Shown here one piece after another: positions 8,700 to 17,237 of a stretch of 64,000 nucleotides of DNA (position 1 is its first letter; each line of letters starts with the position of its first letter). The DNA is from Actinokineospora diospyrosa (GTDB lineage: Bacteria; Actinomycetota; Actinomycetes; Mycobacteriales; Pseudonocardiaceae). Position numbers and translations under genes: made by a program. The notes below the pieces were generated by a model, which was not told the DNA's origin, did no database searches, and worked only from the letters and a program-made list of their open reading frames with translations. The stretch spans positions 124,001 to 188,000 of the forward strand of contig NZ_JAMTCO010000004.1 of assembly GCF_024171925.1 (NCBI RefSeq), written 5' to 3'.

Positions 8700-9058
8700 G
8701 GGTGAGATCAGACCAACCATCGATTGTCGGGCCGGACCGCAACCCTGGGGTCGACTTCCCCAGATTCGTCGGTATTCCGCTGAGCACGGACCCTTTGTTC
8801 GGTGAATCGCCAGATACCGTGCATATGCGCGGAGCATTTCGGCGGAATCTTTGCGCTGAACGAGTGAGTTCCGCAGCGTACGCGTTACGCTTGCCTTCGA
8901 CGGTGCGACACCCGATGATGTGGCGGAACCACGGCCATGGCAAGATCGACTTGTTGTCGACGACTTGGGGGTAGACCGGTGCGAGGTTTTCACCACGACC
9001 GGGAGGAAATCGTGCGAAAATCCGCCACGAGCGAGCCGACCACATCAGGACCGGTCCG
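8700..9058. other. intergenic region, 359 bp
   Basis: No supportable gene. The middle is less GC-rich than its surroundings and probably carries the promoter of the downstream small gene. An operator-like palindrome AGCGTA-N5-TACGCT lies at 8875-8891. Confidence 0.5.
8875..8891. promoter_or_regulatory. operator-like palindrome AGCGTA-N5-TACGCT
   Basis: AGCGTA at 8875-8880 and TACGCT at 8886-8891 are exact reverse complements separated by 5 bp. The site lies in the intergenic region upstream of the small membrane-protein gene at 9059. The regulator is unknown. Confidence 0.3.
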
Positions 9059-9391
9059 ATGACGACTCACGGCATGACGAACGCAGCCCGCTACCTCGGT
9101 TACAGCGTCGCGGTGGGCGCACTGGGAACAGCACTGGTCTCGACGATCTCCGAGGTGTTCCCCCCGCAGTCGGCGTGGCGGGTCGCGCCCTTCCTGTTGG
9201 CGGCGATCGGCGCGGCGGTGGTGGGCTACCTCGCCGGTGCGCCCGGCCGCGGGCGGAGCGAGACCCGCGGGACCGAGCGGACGTCACTTCCTCCCGGACT
9301 TCAACCGGCGAACGGCTCCCCCGCCCAGGAACGCGGCCGTTACCGCTCCCCCGACGTACCACGCGTTGGTGGGCATCCTGCTCAGCAGTGA
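9059..9391 (+). CDS. small membrane protein, hypothetical
   Basis: A 110-residue reading frame with two hydrophobic segments, about residues 13-33 (YLGYSVAVGALGTALVSTI) and 42-62 (APFLLAAIGAAVVGYLAGA). The remainder is a hydrophilic, low-complexity tail. Its last 108 bp are antisense to the 3' end of the gene on the opposite strand, which makes the tail suspect. A modest AGGA lies upstream of ATG 9059. It may be real with an untidy C-terminus, or a decayed gene. No family recognised. Confidence 0.4.
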   Translation: MTTHGMTNAARYLGYSVAVGALGTALVSTISEVFPPQSAWRVAPFLLAAIGAAVVGYLAGAPGRGRSETRGTERTSLPPGLQPANGSPAQERGRYRSPDVPRVGGHPAQQ

Positions 9392-9640
9392 GTACGCGAG
9401 CACCCCGACGCCCGCGACGGCCAGGACGATCACGAAGATCATGACCCACGACTTGGCGCCCGGCTCCCGCACCAGCAGGGTGAGGAAGTTCAGCACTTGG
9501 TGCAGGCGCCCGCTGCCCGCGGTCAGCCGCAGGCTGGGTGGCGCCTCAGCGGCCTTCGGCGGCCGGGCGACTTCGGGCTGAGCGCCGCCCGTGGCGGACC
9601 CCGGGGCCGCCGGGGGTGACTCATCCGTCTGGTCTGACAT
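9284..9640 (-). CDS. small membrane protein, hypothetical
   Basis: A 118-residue protein; ATG 9640 is preferred because GGAG lies 7 bp upstream, although ATG 9646 is also possible. A Pro/Ala-rich N-terminal third (SDQTDESPPAAP) precedes a segment with RLHQVLNFLTLLVREPGAK and two membrane helices, VMIFVIVLAVAGVGVLAY and YVGGAVTAAFLGGGAV, then a basic RRLKSGRK tail. It is convergent with and overlaps the small gene at 9059. No known domain; a membrane role only can be stated. Confidence 0.6.
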   Translation of the reverse strand: MSDQTDESPPAAPGSATGGAQPEVARPPKAAEAPPSLRLTAGSGRLHQVLNFLTLLVREPGAKSWVMIFVIVLAVAGVGVLAYSLLSRMPTNAWYVGGAVTAAFLGGGAVRRLKSGRK

Positions 9641-9730
9641 GGACATGCTCCATCGGGGCTGAGATGCCTGGGGGGACTGGGATCGGATGCCGCTTCGGCA
9701 CACGCCGTTGGCGACATCAGCCCTGGGCGA

Positions 9731-10597
9731 TCACCGGGACTCCTCCAGCAGTCGTACTTGGGCGGCGATCAAGTCGGCTGACCGACCCTCGCTCAGGGCG
9801 ACCGCGCAGAGGGCAGTCCACTTGCGTTCGTAATCCGCGAGCAGCCCGGGGTCGTCCTCGGTGAAGTAGTCGCGCTCACCCTGCTCCTGGTAGAGCACTG
9901 TCTCGGGGCGCGATTGGACGGCGGCCACGTCGAGCAGGGTGAACGCGCCCTCGAGGCCGTAGTGCCAGCCCGCGCCGAACGGCACGACCCGAACGCTGGC
10001 CCGAGGTTCATCCGCGACCCGCAGCAGGTGCTGGAGTTGTTCGCGCATCACATCCGGACCACCGATGAGCCTGCGAATCACGCCCTCGTCCAGCACGACC
10101 GACAGGTCGGGGCGATCCGCCCCCCACAACAACTGCTGACGCAACTCCCGGGCGCGGATGGCGGCAGCGAGCTCATCACCGGCGAAGTACGGCGCGAGCT
10201 GCTCATGGGCGTAGGCGAGCGTCTGCAACTGCCCGGGGATGTGCAGCGGGTTGACCTGCCGGACCGCCGTGGCGATCGACTCGTAGCCGAACAACCTGAT
10301 CACCTGCGGGGAAAGCACGGGGCGAAATGGCACGTACCAGGAGCGCTCGCGGCCCGCGCGGAAGTCGTCCAGATACGGTTCCCGGTCGGCGCCGATGACG
10401 CCGTAGTGGTCCAGCAGCGAGCGCAGGTCCGTGGTGGACACGCCGTGCGAACCCGCCTCGACGCGCTGCAACTTCGACAGCGACCAGTCGAGCGCGGCGA
10501 CGACCTGGTGCTGGGTGCTGCCGAGCTCTTCACGCTTGCGGCGCAGTCTTCTGCCGCCGTACTTGCGCTTGACCGACGGGTCCGGCATCCGACCCAC
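9731..10597 (-). CDS. XRE-family transcriptional regulator with DUF5753 domain
   Basis: A 288-residue DNA-binding protein starting at GTG 10597 with AAGGGG 6 bp upstream. Residues about 13-70 are a helix-turn-helix (RRKREELGSTQHQVVAALDW, SLSKLQRVEAGSHGVS). The rest is the DUF5753 domain typical of Streptomyces-type regulators, with VRQVNPLHIPGQLQT and RQQLLWG. These regulators pair with small DUF397 proteins, and a DUF397 gene is divergently transcribed 315 bp away. The pair resembles the whiJ/abaA-type loci linked to development in streptomycetes. Likely autoregulated through the palindromes upstream. Confidence 0.9.
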   Translation of the reverse strand: MGRMPDPSVKRKYGGRRLRRKREELGSTQHQVVAALDWSLSKLQRVEAGSHGVSTTDLRSLLDHYGVIGADREPYLDDFRAGRERSWYVPFRPVLSPQVIRLFGYESIATAVRQVNPLHIPGQLQTLAYAHEQLAPYFAGDELAAAIRARELRQQLLWGADRPDLSVVLDEGVIRRLIGGPDVMREQLQHLLRVADEPRASVRVVPFGAGWHYGLEGAFTLLDVAAVQSRPETVLYQEQGERDYFTEDDPGLLADYERKWTALCAVALSEGRSADLIAAQVRLLEESR

Positions 10598-10912
10598 GAT
10601 GTACCCCTTAAGTGTTCACTCGTTGAACCGAGGGCATCACAGTGACGCCATCACTCTGATGCCTTCACCCTCTCCCACCTGCCAAGGTACACCCCGCCCT
10701 GGACCGACGCCGCGAGCCACCCGCCCGACATCACTCGCCGGTCGAGTTAACACCAGACTCTCAACTACCCAGAGTGACAGACCCTCGCGGAGTGCACGTC
10801 GACCCCCGTGTCCCGTTTTCAGCCCACCCGGGCAGCGGATTCCACGACGCCGGGAAAGCGGAACAATCATGGAGTTCGCCCCCGCCCAGGGGGCCATCAC
10901 GAGGCGGTTTTA
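10598..10912. promoter_or_regulatory. divergent control region between XRE regulator and DUF397 gene
   Basis: A 315-bp intergenic region. Close to the regulator start lie two inverted repeats: GTTCA-N5-TGAAC at 10614-10628 and GGCATCA-N17-TGATGCC at 10633-10663. Either could be the operator through which the HTH protein controls itself. The DUF397 side has GAGG 8 bp before its GTG start. Confidence 0.45.
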
Positions 10913-11107
10913 GTGTCTCTTCCCAAACCCGTCGACTGGCGGAAGAGCAGCCGATGCGATGCCGGAAAGTGCGTCGAAGTGAGTTCAACCGGAGTGCGGG
11001 ACTCGAAGAATCCGCGACAGAAACTGGACATTTCCGCACGGTCGCGGTCTCGGCTCGTCGAATTCGCGCGGACATCCCCGGGAATGACTGATAACCCGGC
11101 GCTATAA
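10913..11107 (+). CDS. DUF397 domain protein
   Basis: A 64-residue protein. GTG 10913 is chosen because GAGG lies 8 bp upstream and the family motif begins about 8 residues in. It shows the DUF397 pattern: DWRKSSRC, KCVEVSSTGVRDSKNP, then LDISARSRSRLVEFA. DUF397 proteins act with a cognate DUF5753 HTH regulator, here encoded divergently, probably as an antagonist or small-ligand adaptor. The stop codon lies in the loop of a perfect terminator hairpin. Confidence 0.82.
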   Translation: MSLPKPVDWRKSSRCDAGKCVEVSSTGVRDSKNPRQKLDISARSRSRLVEFARTSPGMTDNPAL

Positions 11108-11114
11108 CGCCGGG
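11095..11114 (+). terminator. terminator hairpin overlapping the DUF397 stop
   Basis: CCCGGCG at 11095-11101 pairs with CGCCGGG at 11108-11114, with loop CTATAA that contains the TAA stop codon of the DUF397 gene. It is followed by G and TATTC. It may also serve the convergent LuxR gene ending at 11130. Confidence 0.65.
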
Positions 11115-11129
11115 GTATTCATCGAGCGG

Positions 11130-12161
11130 TCAAAGCCAGTGGGGTTCGGCGCCGCGGGTGAGGCGGTTGAGGTCGCCTACGCCGCCGGGGGTGGCGGTGG
11201 GGCGGATGATGCCTGCGCGGGCGGCCACGCCTGCGGCCTCGCCTCGGGATTGGCAGTCGAGTTTGCCCAGGAGGCGTTCCACGTAGGTCTCCACCGTGCG
11301 GCGGCTGACCACGAGGCTTTCGGCGATGGCCTGGTTGCTCAGGCCCGCGACGATGCCGGTGGCGACGTCCACTTCGCGGGCGGTGAGGCCGATGGGGTTG
11401 GCGTACGGGGCGGAGGCCAGGATGACGCCGGGGCGCAGGCCGTCGGGGACGCGCAGGAGGCGGACGCGGTACCAGCCGTCGGGGCCGGGCCAGAGGAAGG
11501 CGACGGTGCCGACGCCCAGGTCGGCGAAGGCGGCGCCGATGGCCTGGATCTTGGGGTCGTCGGCCAGCGGCGAGGCGGCGCGGTCGGCCAGCGGGAGCGG
11601 GGTGCCGCCGGGCACGAGGCGGTTGGCGGTCCACTCGGGGCCGAACCAGGCCTCGAAGCGCGGCGAGCGCAGCGGGTCGACCCGGCGCGCCATGGTCCGC
11701 TCGAGCTCGCTGACGAACGAGCGGGTGCGCTCGCCGAAGGCCCCCTGGACCGAGGCGTTGATGTGCAGCATCCCCACGACGCGCTGCTGACCGAGGCGCA
11801 GCGCGGCCGAGAGGCCGTCCTCCAGGCCCGCGGGCCGCAGGTTCTCCTGGTAGTGCGGCGAGTCGCGGAAGTTGTGCGGGGCGTCGTCCATGAGCAGCGG
11901 GACCTCGGAGTCGAACAGCTGCCCACCCCAGCGGGTGCGCGGGAGCTCGTGGGCGAGGTCGTGGGAGATGGACCGCGAGTAGCCGCGCTCGGCGAGGATG
12001 ACGAACCGGCTGGCGACCGGGTCCCAGCCCACGACCTGGGCGGCGCACACGTCGGGCACGGCGCCGGTGACGGCGTCGAACACCTCGTCCCACTCCACGT
12101 CCGCCGCGCTGCCGAGGGCGGCCCCGATCCGCAGCGCCGACGCCACCATCGTCGAGTCCAT
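11130..12161 (-). CDS. LuxR-type transcriptional regulator
   Basis: A 343-residue regulator; ATG 12161 has GGAGG 7 bp upstream. The N-terminal 240 residues resemble a sensor region with a possible GAF-like fold (AAQVVGWDPVASRFVILAERG). The C-terminal LuxR helix-turn-helix occupies about residues 250-315: NPIGLTAREVDVATGIVAG, SNQAIAESLVVSRRTVETY, VERLLGKL. It lies 154 bp downstream of the aldo/keto reductase and on the same strand, but a strong hairpin separates them, so it probably has its own promoter. It is a candidate regulator of the catabolic block. Confidence 0.87.
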   Translation of the reverse strand: MDSTMVASALRIGAALGSAADVEWDEVFDAVTGAVPDVCAAQVVGWDPVASRFVILAERGYSRSISHDLAHELPRTRWGGQLFDSEVPLLMDDAPHNFRDSPHYQENLRPAGLEDGLSAALRLGQQRVVGMLHINASVQGAFGERTRSFVSELERTMARRVDPLRSPRFEAWFGPEWTANRLVPGGTPLPLADRAASPLADDPKIQAIGAAFADLGVGTVAFLWPGPDGWYRVRLLRVPDGLRPGVILASAPYANPIGLTAREVDVATGIVAGLSNQAIAESLVVSRRTVETYVERLLGKLDCQSRGEAAGVAARAGIIRPTATPGGVGDLNRLTRGAEPHWL

Positions 12162-12241
12162 CGGATCGCCTCCTCGCGCCCATGCCGGTTACAGAAATTT
12201 ACGGGCATTGAGCCGAACGGGGCAATACCCGGGAGACCGGG

Positions 12242-12278
12242 TGACCCGCGGCGATCGCGCACCGTGCGCCGCGGGTCA
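12242..12278 (-). terminator. strong stem-loop after the catabolic operon
   Basis: TGACCCGCGGCG at 12242-12253 pairs perfectly with CGCCGCGGGTCA at 12267-12278 (12 bp, 13-nt loop). It lies 38 bp downstream of the aldo/keto reductase stop on the minus strand and upstream of the LuxR gene, so it likely ends the operon. Confidence 0.7.
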
Positions 12279-12315
12279 ACCCGGAGTTCCCGGTGCGACA
12301 ACCATTCAGTTACTT

Positions 12316-13287
12316 TCAGTGACCAAAGGGGTCGACCACATCCTTGTCCAACCACAGGTCGGCGACGGCCTCGCGGATCTCCGCGCCGTGCCGCGCGGCG
12401 AGCTCGACGGCGCCGAGGTTGGCTTCGAGCTGGGCCAGCCTGGAGGTTCCGAACAGCACGGTGGTGGTCAGCGGGTCGGCGAGGCAGAACGCGATGCCCG
12501 CCTGGGCGGCCGTGGCGTCGTAACGCTGTGCAATCTCCTGCAATCGGACGGCCGCGGCGGCCACCTGGTCGCGGATTCCACCCGGGTCACGACCGATCAT
12601 GCGATCGGGGGTCAGCTTCCCGGCGAGGATGCCGCCCTCGAACACGTCGGACGCCTGGATGGTGATGCCGATCTCCTCGGCCAGCGCGCGGAACGGCGCC
12701 CCGTCCGGGATGGAGCGGCGGACGACGCTGTACTTGAGCTGCGCCATCTGCGGCCCCGGCACGCCCTGCGCGGTGGCGGCCCGGTGCGCGGCGCGGATGT
12801 GCTCGACCGACCAGTTGTTGACGCCCCAGCCGCCGAGTTTGCCCTTGGCGATGAGCTCGCCGAGCGCGCCGGTGAGCACCGCCATGTCCGGTTCGGTGCC
12901 GAACAGGTCGCCGAGGATGGCGAAGTCGGCGTGCTCGATGCCGACCCGGGGCAGCAGGTGGTCCAGCTGCGACTCGAACGACACCTCCGGGAAGCCCTGC
13001 AGCCACAGTTTCGCGGAGAACTTCCAGTCCTCGCGGGGGATACCCGCGACCGCCATCGCCCGGCCGAAGATGATGTCGGTGTAGGACTCGGGGATGGTGT
13101 TGCCGTCGATGGTGAACCCGCCGTAGTAGGCGGCGTCGAACAGGGTGATGCCCGCGTCGGCGGCCCGGCGGAGCATCGCCACGGCCTCCTGGAAGGGCAT
13201 CCGGTCGTAGATGTGCCAGGAGCCCATGGACAGCACGGACACCTCGGGACCGGTGGTGCCGATCCGGCGGCGGGGAACGGTGGTCAT
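12316..13287 (-). CDS. aldo/keto reductase
   Basis: A 323-residue NADPH-dependent aldo/keto reductase with a TIM-barrel pattern. The N-terminus RRRIGTTGPEVSVLSMGSWH, then AADAGITLFDAAYYGG, matches the cofactor and catalytic Asp/Tyr strand. WKFSAKLWLQG supplies the Lys, and LGGWGVNNWS the Asn-rich strand. The C-terminal LTTTVLFGTSRLAQLEANL is the usual phosphate-binding signature. ATG 13287 overlaps the stop of the upstream esterase (ATGA), and it is the last gene of the operon. Substrate unknown. Confidence 0.9.
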   Translation of the reverse strand: MTTVPRRRIGTTGPEVSVLSMGSWHIYDRMPFQEAVAMLRRAADAGITLFDAAYYGGFTIDGNTIPESYTDIIFGRAMAVAGIPREDWKFSAKLWLQGFPEVSFESQLDHLLPRVGIEHADFAILGDLFGTEPDMAVLTGALGELIAKGKLGGWGVNNWSVEHIRAAHRAATAQGVPGPQMAQLKYSVVRRSIPDGAPFRALAEEIGITIQASDVFEGGILAGKLTPDRMIGRDPGGIRDQVAAAAVRLQEIAQRYDATAAQAGIAFCLADPLTTTVLFGTSRLAQLEANLGAVELAARHGAEIREAVADLWLDKDVVDPFGH

Positions 13288-14279
13288 GCCTGCCTCTCAC
13301 TACCGTCGGGGACCCGCAGCCGGGGGACGCGGTCGAGCGACAGGCCCCGGGTGAAGGCCCGGCGCAGCGCGTCGATGGCGCGCTGGTGGGCCAGTGGGGA
13401 AATGCTGAGCTGGTCGGCGAGCAGGGCGAAGAAGCCGTGGATCTGCCCGTGGTAGCGGACCAGTTCGGTGGGCACGCCCGCGTCCATCAGCCGGTGGGCG
13501 TACTCCTCGCCCTCGTCGCGCAGCGGGTCGTACTCGGCGGTCATCACCAGCGCGGGCGGCAGCCCGGAGAGGTCACCGGCGGCGAGCGGGCTCAGGTACG
13601 GGTTGTCCAGGTCGGCCTCGTCGCGCGGGTACTGCTCCCAGAACCACTCCATCGACGAGCGGGTCAGGAAGTGCCCGGTCGCGTAGTCCACGTAGGAGGG
13701 CCGGTCGGCGGGCGGGGCGATCACCGGCGCGGCGAGGACCTGCAGCAGCGGCAGCCGGTCGCCGCGGTCCTTGGCCATCAGGCAGGCGACCGCGGCGAGG
13801 TTGGCGCCGGAGCTCTCCCCGGCGACGGCGATCCGGGTGGTGTCGATGTCGAGTTCGGCGCCGTGCTCGGCGACCCAGCTCAGCGCGGCGTCGGCGTCCT
13901 CGGCCGCGGCCGGGAACCGGTGCTCCGGGGCGAGCCGGTACTCCACCGACACCACCACCGTCTCGGCCTCGCGGCACAGCGTGCGGCAGGTGGCCTCGTT
14001 CTCCACGAAGGACCCGATCACCCAGCCGCCGCCGTGGAACCACAGCAGCCCGGGGAACGGCCCCTCACCGGTGGGCACGTAGACCCGCACCCGCAGGTCG
14101 CCGCCCGGTCCGGGGATGGCGCGCTCGTAGACCCGGCCGACCGGCTCCAGGTTGTCGGGCATCCGCCAGCTCTCGGCGAACGCGGCCCGCACCTCGGCCG
14201 CTGGCACGTCCTCCTGGATGAGCCCGCCCGCGGCCGTCGTGGCCTCGATGATCGCTTTGGCTTCGGGGTGCAGTGGCAT
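13284..14279 (-). CDS. alpha/beta hydrolase, HSL-family esterase
   Basis: A 331-residue esterase of the hormone-sensitive lipase group. The oxyanion motif LLWFHGGGW, the nucleophile Ser in VAGESSGANLA, the acid in MTAEYDPLRDEGEEY and the His in YHGQIHGFF are all visible. It should cleave short-chain esters or lactones in the cytoplasm. It abuts the DMF-amidase-like gene without a gap and overlaps the reductase start, so translation is coupled. Confidence 0.92.
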   Translation of the reverse strand: MPLHPEAKAIIEATTAAGGLIQEDVPAAEVRAAFAESWRMPDNLEPVGRVYERAIPGPGGDLRVRVYVPTGEGPFPGLLWFHGGGWVIGSFVENEATCRTLCREAETVVVSVEYRLAPEHRFPAAAEDADAALSWVAEHGAELDIDTTRIAVAGESSGANLAAVACLMAKDRGDRLPLLQVLAAPVIAPPADRPSYVDYATGHFLTRSSMEWFWEQYPRDEADLDNPYLSPLAAGDLSGLPPALVMTAEYDPLRDEGEEYAHRLMDAGVPTELVRYHGQIHGFFALLADQLSISPLAHQRAIDALRRAFTRGLSLDRVPRLRVPDGSERQA

Positions 14280-16481
14280 CTAGAGCTCCCTTCCGTTGCT
14301 AGAACCCGCCTGCCCGTCCTGAGATCCGTACCGATCGGTGCCGAACGAGCGCAAGACCGCGGCGGTGAGCCGGGAGACGTCGTTGGCGTCACCGCGGTGC
14401 GACAGGGCCGCGCACCAGCCGATGGACCCGACGGAGAACACCTGGCCGCCGCCGGGGGTGTCGAGCAGGGTCAGGTCCGAGCGGCGGCGGTCGACCGGGT
14501 CCGACAGCGGGTGCGGGGTGGTGGGGCCGGTGTCGGCGGACATGTACGCGTCGCCGAGCAGGGCGCGGCCGATGAGCTTGGTGTCGGGTGGGCTGCCGAG
14601 CAGTTCGTCGTAGCCGTCGGTCTCGAACGAGGCCGCGCCGCCGAGCAGGGCGCCGAACTGGCCGAGCGGGGTGTCGCGGTCGATGCCGCGCAGCAGGGCG
14701 TCGAGGGTGGCGTCCCCGGGCTTGGCGAGGATCTCGTAGGAGCCGCCCTGGGTGAGGCCCGCCGCGGAGGTGCCGATGCCGAACAACCGGTGCGGGGAGC
14801 GACCGCGCTCGGCCCACAACCCGCCCGGCTCACCGGTGGCGGCCAGGTGCAGCTCACCCGGCTCGCTCTCCCACATCCGGACCCCGGAGTAGCCGCGGCG
14901 CAGTTCGGCGACGTGGCGCTTCTCGGGGTGGATGGCGGTGACCCAGTAGGCGCCGTTGCCGCCGAGGTAGGCCAGCGCGCCGCCGCCGTGCAGGTGCCCG
15001 GTGGCGGCGTCGAGCATGGCGCCGGTCCAGTACTCGGGGTGGCTGCCGGTGATCACGGTGCTGTACCCGGCCAGCGCCTCGGCCCCCTCGGCGTCGAGGT
15101 CGTGGTCGGTGAGCACGTCGAAGTGGAAGCCCTGGCGGCCCAGCCAGCCGACCAGGTGCAGGTCCTCGCTGTACTGGTGCGGGCCGCCGGCGTGGCGGAA
15201 CACGTGGTCGTCGCGCACGCCGAGCAGCGGGCGCAGCAGGGACGCGGTGGCGGCGCCGCTGCCGTCGCTGTGGCGGTCGTAGAGGCTGTGCAGCCGGTTG
15301 CGCCGGGCGAACGGGGCCGCGACCTCGGCCGGGTCCTCGGGCAGGAACGGCATGTGGACGTGCTCCAAGGCGTACGCGAGGTAGCTCAGCGTCGGCACGA
15401 GGAACGCGATGGGCGCGCGGGGGGCGTCCGCGCGCGGTCGCACGAAGAACGGGAGGCGGTCCACGCCCGCCGAGGAGGTGAGCTCGACGGCGTAGCAGCC
15501 GCCCGGCAGGTCCTCGGGCAGGTCGATGGACAGGACCTCGGGCCAGCCCGCGTCCTGCAGGTCGCTGCTGTGGAAGTGCACGGCGCCGTAGCCGGTGTCG
15601 GCGAAGCGCCAGTCCAGCACCTCGCCGGTCCAGTCGTGCGCGGTGACCGCGCGTTGCGGTCCGTTGTGCAGGGTGCCGTGCCGCCCGTCGACCAGGTCGA
15701 GCAGCCGGTCGCCGCCGATGTCCTGGGCGAGGTCCCACTGGGCGGCCGCGCCGCGGTGCCAGGCGCCGGTGGTGTCGGCGGCGAGCTCGGCGACCTGGGC
15801 GGCGTCGAGCGCGCGGCCGAACAGGCAGGGCGCGCTGATCTTGCCGTCGTAGTTGTCGGTGACGACGCCGTCGACGACCCGGGCGGCGAACACCAGCGGG
15901 GTGGCGGCGGCGCTGAGCGCGCCGCGGGGCGGGGCGACGACCACGGTGGCCGCCTTCTCCCTGGCCAGCGGGGCCGCCGGGCGGACCTGCAGCCGGGCAC
16001 CGCGCTCGGCGTAGGAGCCGGTGAGCAGGTACCAGCGGCGCACGCTCAGCGGCGCCGACGCGGTCACGGTGACCGGGCCGTCGTCGGTGTGCGCGGTGAA
16101 CTCCGGGCGCCCCGTCGCGTCGATCCCCAGTTCGGCGACGCCGTCCTGGGTGAGCACGCCGACCCGGCCGTGCCCGAGCAGCGTCGGCCACACCCACACC
16201 GCGAAGGTCACGGCGTCGGCGAAGGTCGGCGGCTCGGGCACCAGGCCGTAGGAACCCTGGTCGAGGTGCTCGTGCGCCACGGTGACCCGGTCCGGGAGCC
16301 CGGCGGGGACCGGGACCCGGACCGGGGCGGTGCCGTCGTGGTCGACCAGCACCAGCCGCACCCGCACGTCCGGCTCGGTGGAGCTGGCGTGCACGCCGAT
16401 CCGCTCACCCGGCCGGGCGGAGATCCGGTCGGTGTAGCCGACGAGGGGGGCGTCAGTGTGGTCGACCAGGCGACGAGTCAC
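14280..16481 (-). CDS. N,N-dimethylformamidase large-subunit-like protein
   Basis: A 733-residue protein starting at GTG 16481. The N-terminal about 300 residues contain a LamG/concanavalin-like beta domain (FAVWVWPTLL, RRWYLLTGSY, DNYDGKISAPCLFGRAL). The C-terminal about 400 residues match the N,N-dimethylformamidase beta-subunit domain, with LVPTLSYLAYA, GPHQYSEDLHLVGWL and GSHPEYWT. In characterised DMFases a mononuclear iron is held by two Tyr and one Glu; the SYLAYA, QYSEDL and HPEYW motifs are candidates for these ligands. The small subunit normally encoded beside it is absent here. Likely an amide or related C-N hydrolase, substrate unknown. Confidence 0.75.
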   Translation of the reverse strand: MTRRLVDHTDAPLVGYTDRISARPGERIGVHASSTEPDVRVRLVLVDHDGTAPVRVPVPAGLPDRVTVAHEHLDQGSYGLVPEPPTFADAVTFAVWVWPTLLGHGRVGVLTQDGVAELGIDATGRPEFTAHTDDGPVTVTASAPLSVRRWYLLTGSYAERGARLQVRPAAPLAREKAATVVVAPPRGALSAAATPLVFAARVVDGVVTDNYDGKISAPCLFGRALDAAQVAELAADTTGAWHRGAAAQWDLAQDIGGDRLLDLVDGRHGTLHNGPQRAVTAHDWTGEVLDWRFADTGYGAVHFHSSDLQDAGWPEVLSIDLPEDLPGGCYAVELTSSAGVDRLPFFVRPRADAPRAPIAFLVPTLSYLAYALEHVHMPFLPEDPAEVAAPFARRNRLHSLYDRHSDGSGAATASLLRPLLGVRDDHVFRHAGGPHQYSEDLHLVGWLGRQGFHFDVLTDHDLDAEGAEALAGYSTVITGSHPEYWTGAMLDAATGHLHGGGALAYLGGNGAYWVTAIHPEKRHVAELRRGYSGVRMWESEPGELHLAATGEPGGLWAERGRSPHRLFGIGTSAAGLTQGGSYEILAKPGDATLDALLRGIDRDTPLGQFGALLGGAASFETDGYDELLGSPPDTKLIGRALLGDAYMSADTGPTTPHPLSDPVDRRRSDLTLLDTPGGGQVFSVGSIGWCAALSHRGDANDVSRLTAAVLRSFGTDRYGSQDGQAGSSNGREL

Positions 16482-16487
16482 CGCGGG

Positions 16488-17237
16488 TCATCCCTTCAGC
16501 AGTTGGCCGCCGTCGACGGCGAGGACGGTCCCGGTGATGTGCCGGGTGTCCTCGGAGGCGAACAGCAGCACCTGGGGCACCAGGTCGGCCGGGGTGGCGA
16601 TCCGGCCGAGCGGGATCCGCTCGGTCCAGAACGCCAGGGCCTCCGGTGGCGCGGCGGAGAAGTTGGTCATCGGGGTGTCGACCGGGCCGGGGGCCACGGC
16701 GTTGACCCGGATGCCGTGCTCGGCGAGCTCGAGGGCCGCCGAGCGGATGAGCGCGTTCATACCCGCCTTGGTGGCCTCGTAGTGCCCGAGGCCCGGGGTC
16801 GGGGAGAACGCGCCAGCCGAGCTGATGTGCACCATGGCGCCCCGGGTGCCCGCGGCGATCATCGCGTTGGCCACCGCCTGGGTGATCAGGAACGTGCCGC
16901 GGAAGTTGACCCGGGTGACCGCGTCGAACACCTCCACCGGCAGGCCGTTGAGCGGCCCACCGCCACCGACGATCCCGGCGGTGTGCACCAGGACGTCGAT
17001 GGGGCCGAGCTCGTCGGTCGTGGACGCGACCGCCGCGGCGACGCTGTCGGCGTCGCCGACGTCGAGTGCGACCGGCAGGCCGCCGATCGACTCGGCGAGC
17101 GCCGTGGCGGCGTCGAGGTCCAGGTCCGCGACCGCGACCTTGGCGCCCTGCCCGGCCAGGGCGGTGGCAACGGCGCCGCCGATGCCACCCGCCCCACCGG
17201 TGACAAGCGCTACCTTGCCCGCGAAGCGGTCGCTCAC
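16488..17237 (-). CDS. short-chain dehydrogenase/reductase (SDR)
   Basis: A 249-residue classical SDR. GTG 17237 overlaps the upstream methyltransferase stop as GTGA. The cofactor motif ALVTGGAGGIGGAVA and an Asp after the second strand (VADLDL) point to NAD(H). Catalytic Ser is in VHISSAG and Tyr/Lys in HYEATKAG. The C-terminal ITGTVLAVDGGQ is standard. It should oxidise or reduce an alcohol or ketone as part of the catabolic operon. Confidence 0.93.
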   Translation of the reverse strand: MSDRFAGKVALVTGGAGGIGGAVATALAGQGAKVAVADLDLDAATALAESIGGLPVALDVGDADSVAAAVASTTDELGPIDVLVHTAGIVGGGGPLNGLPVEVFDAVTRVNFRGTFLITQAVANAMIAAGTRGAMVHISSAGAFSPTPGLGHYEATKAGMNALIRSAALELAEHGIRVNAVAPGPVDTPMTNFSAAPPEALAFWTERIPLGRIATPADLVPQVLLFASEDTRHITGTVLAVDGGQLLKG

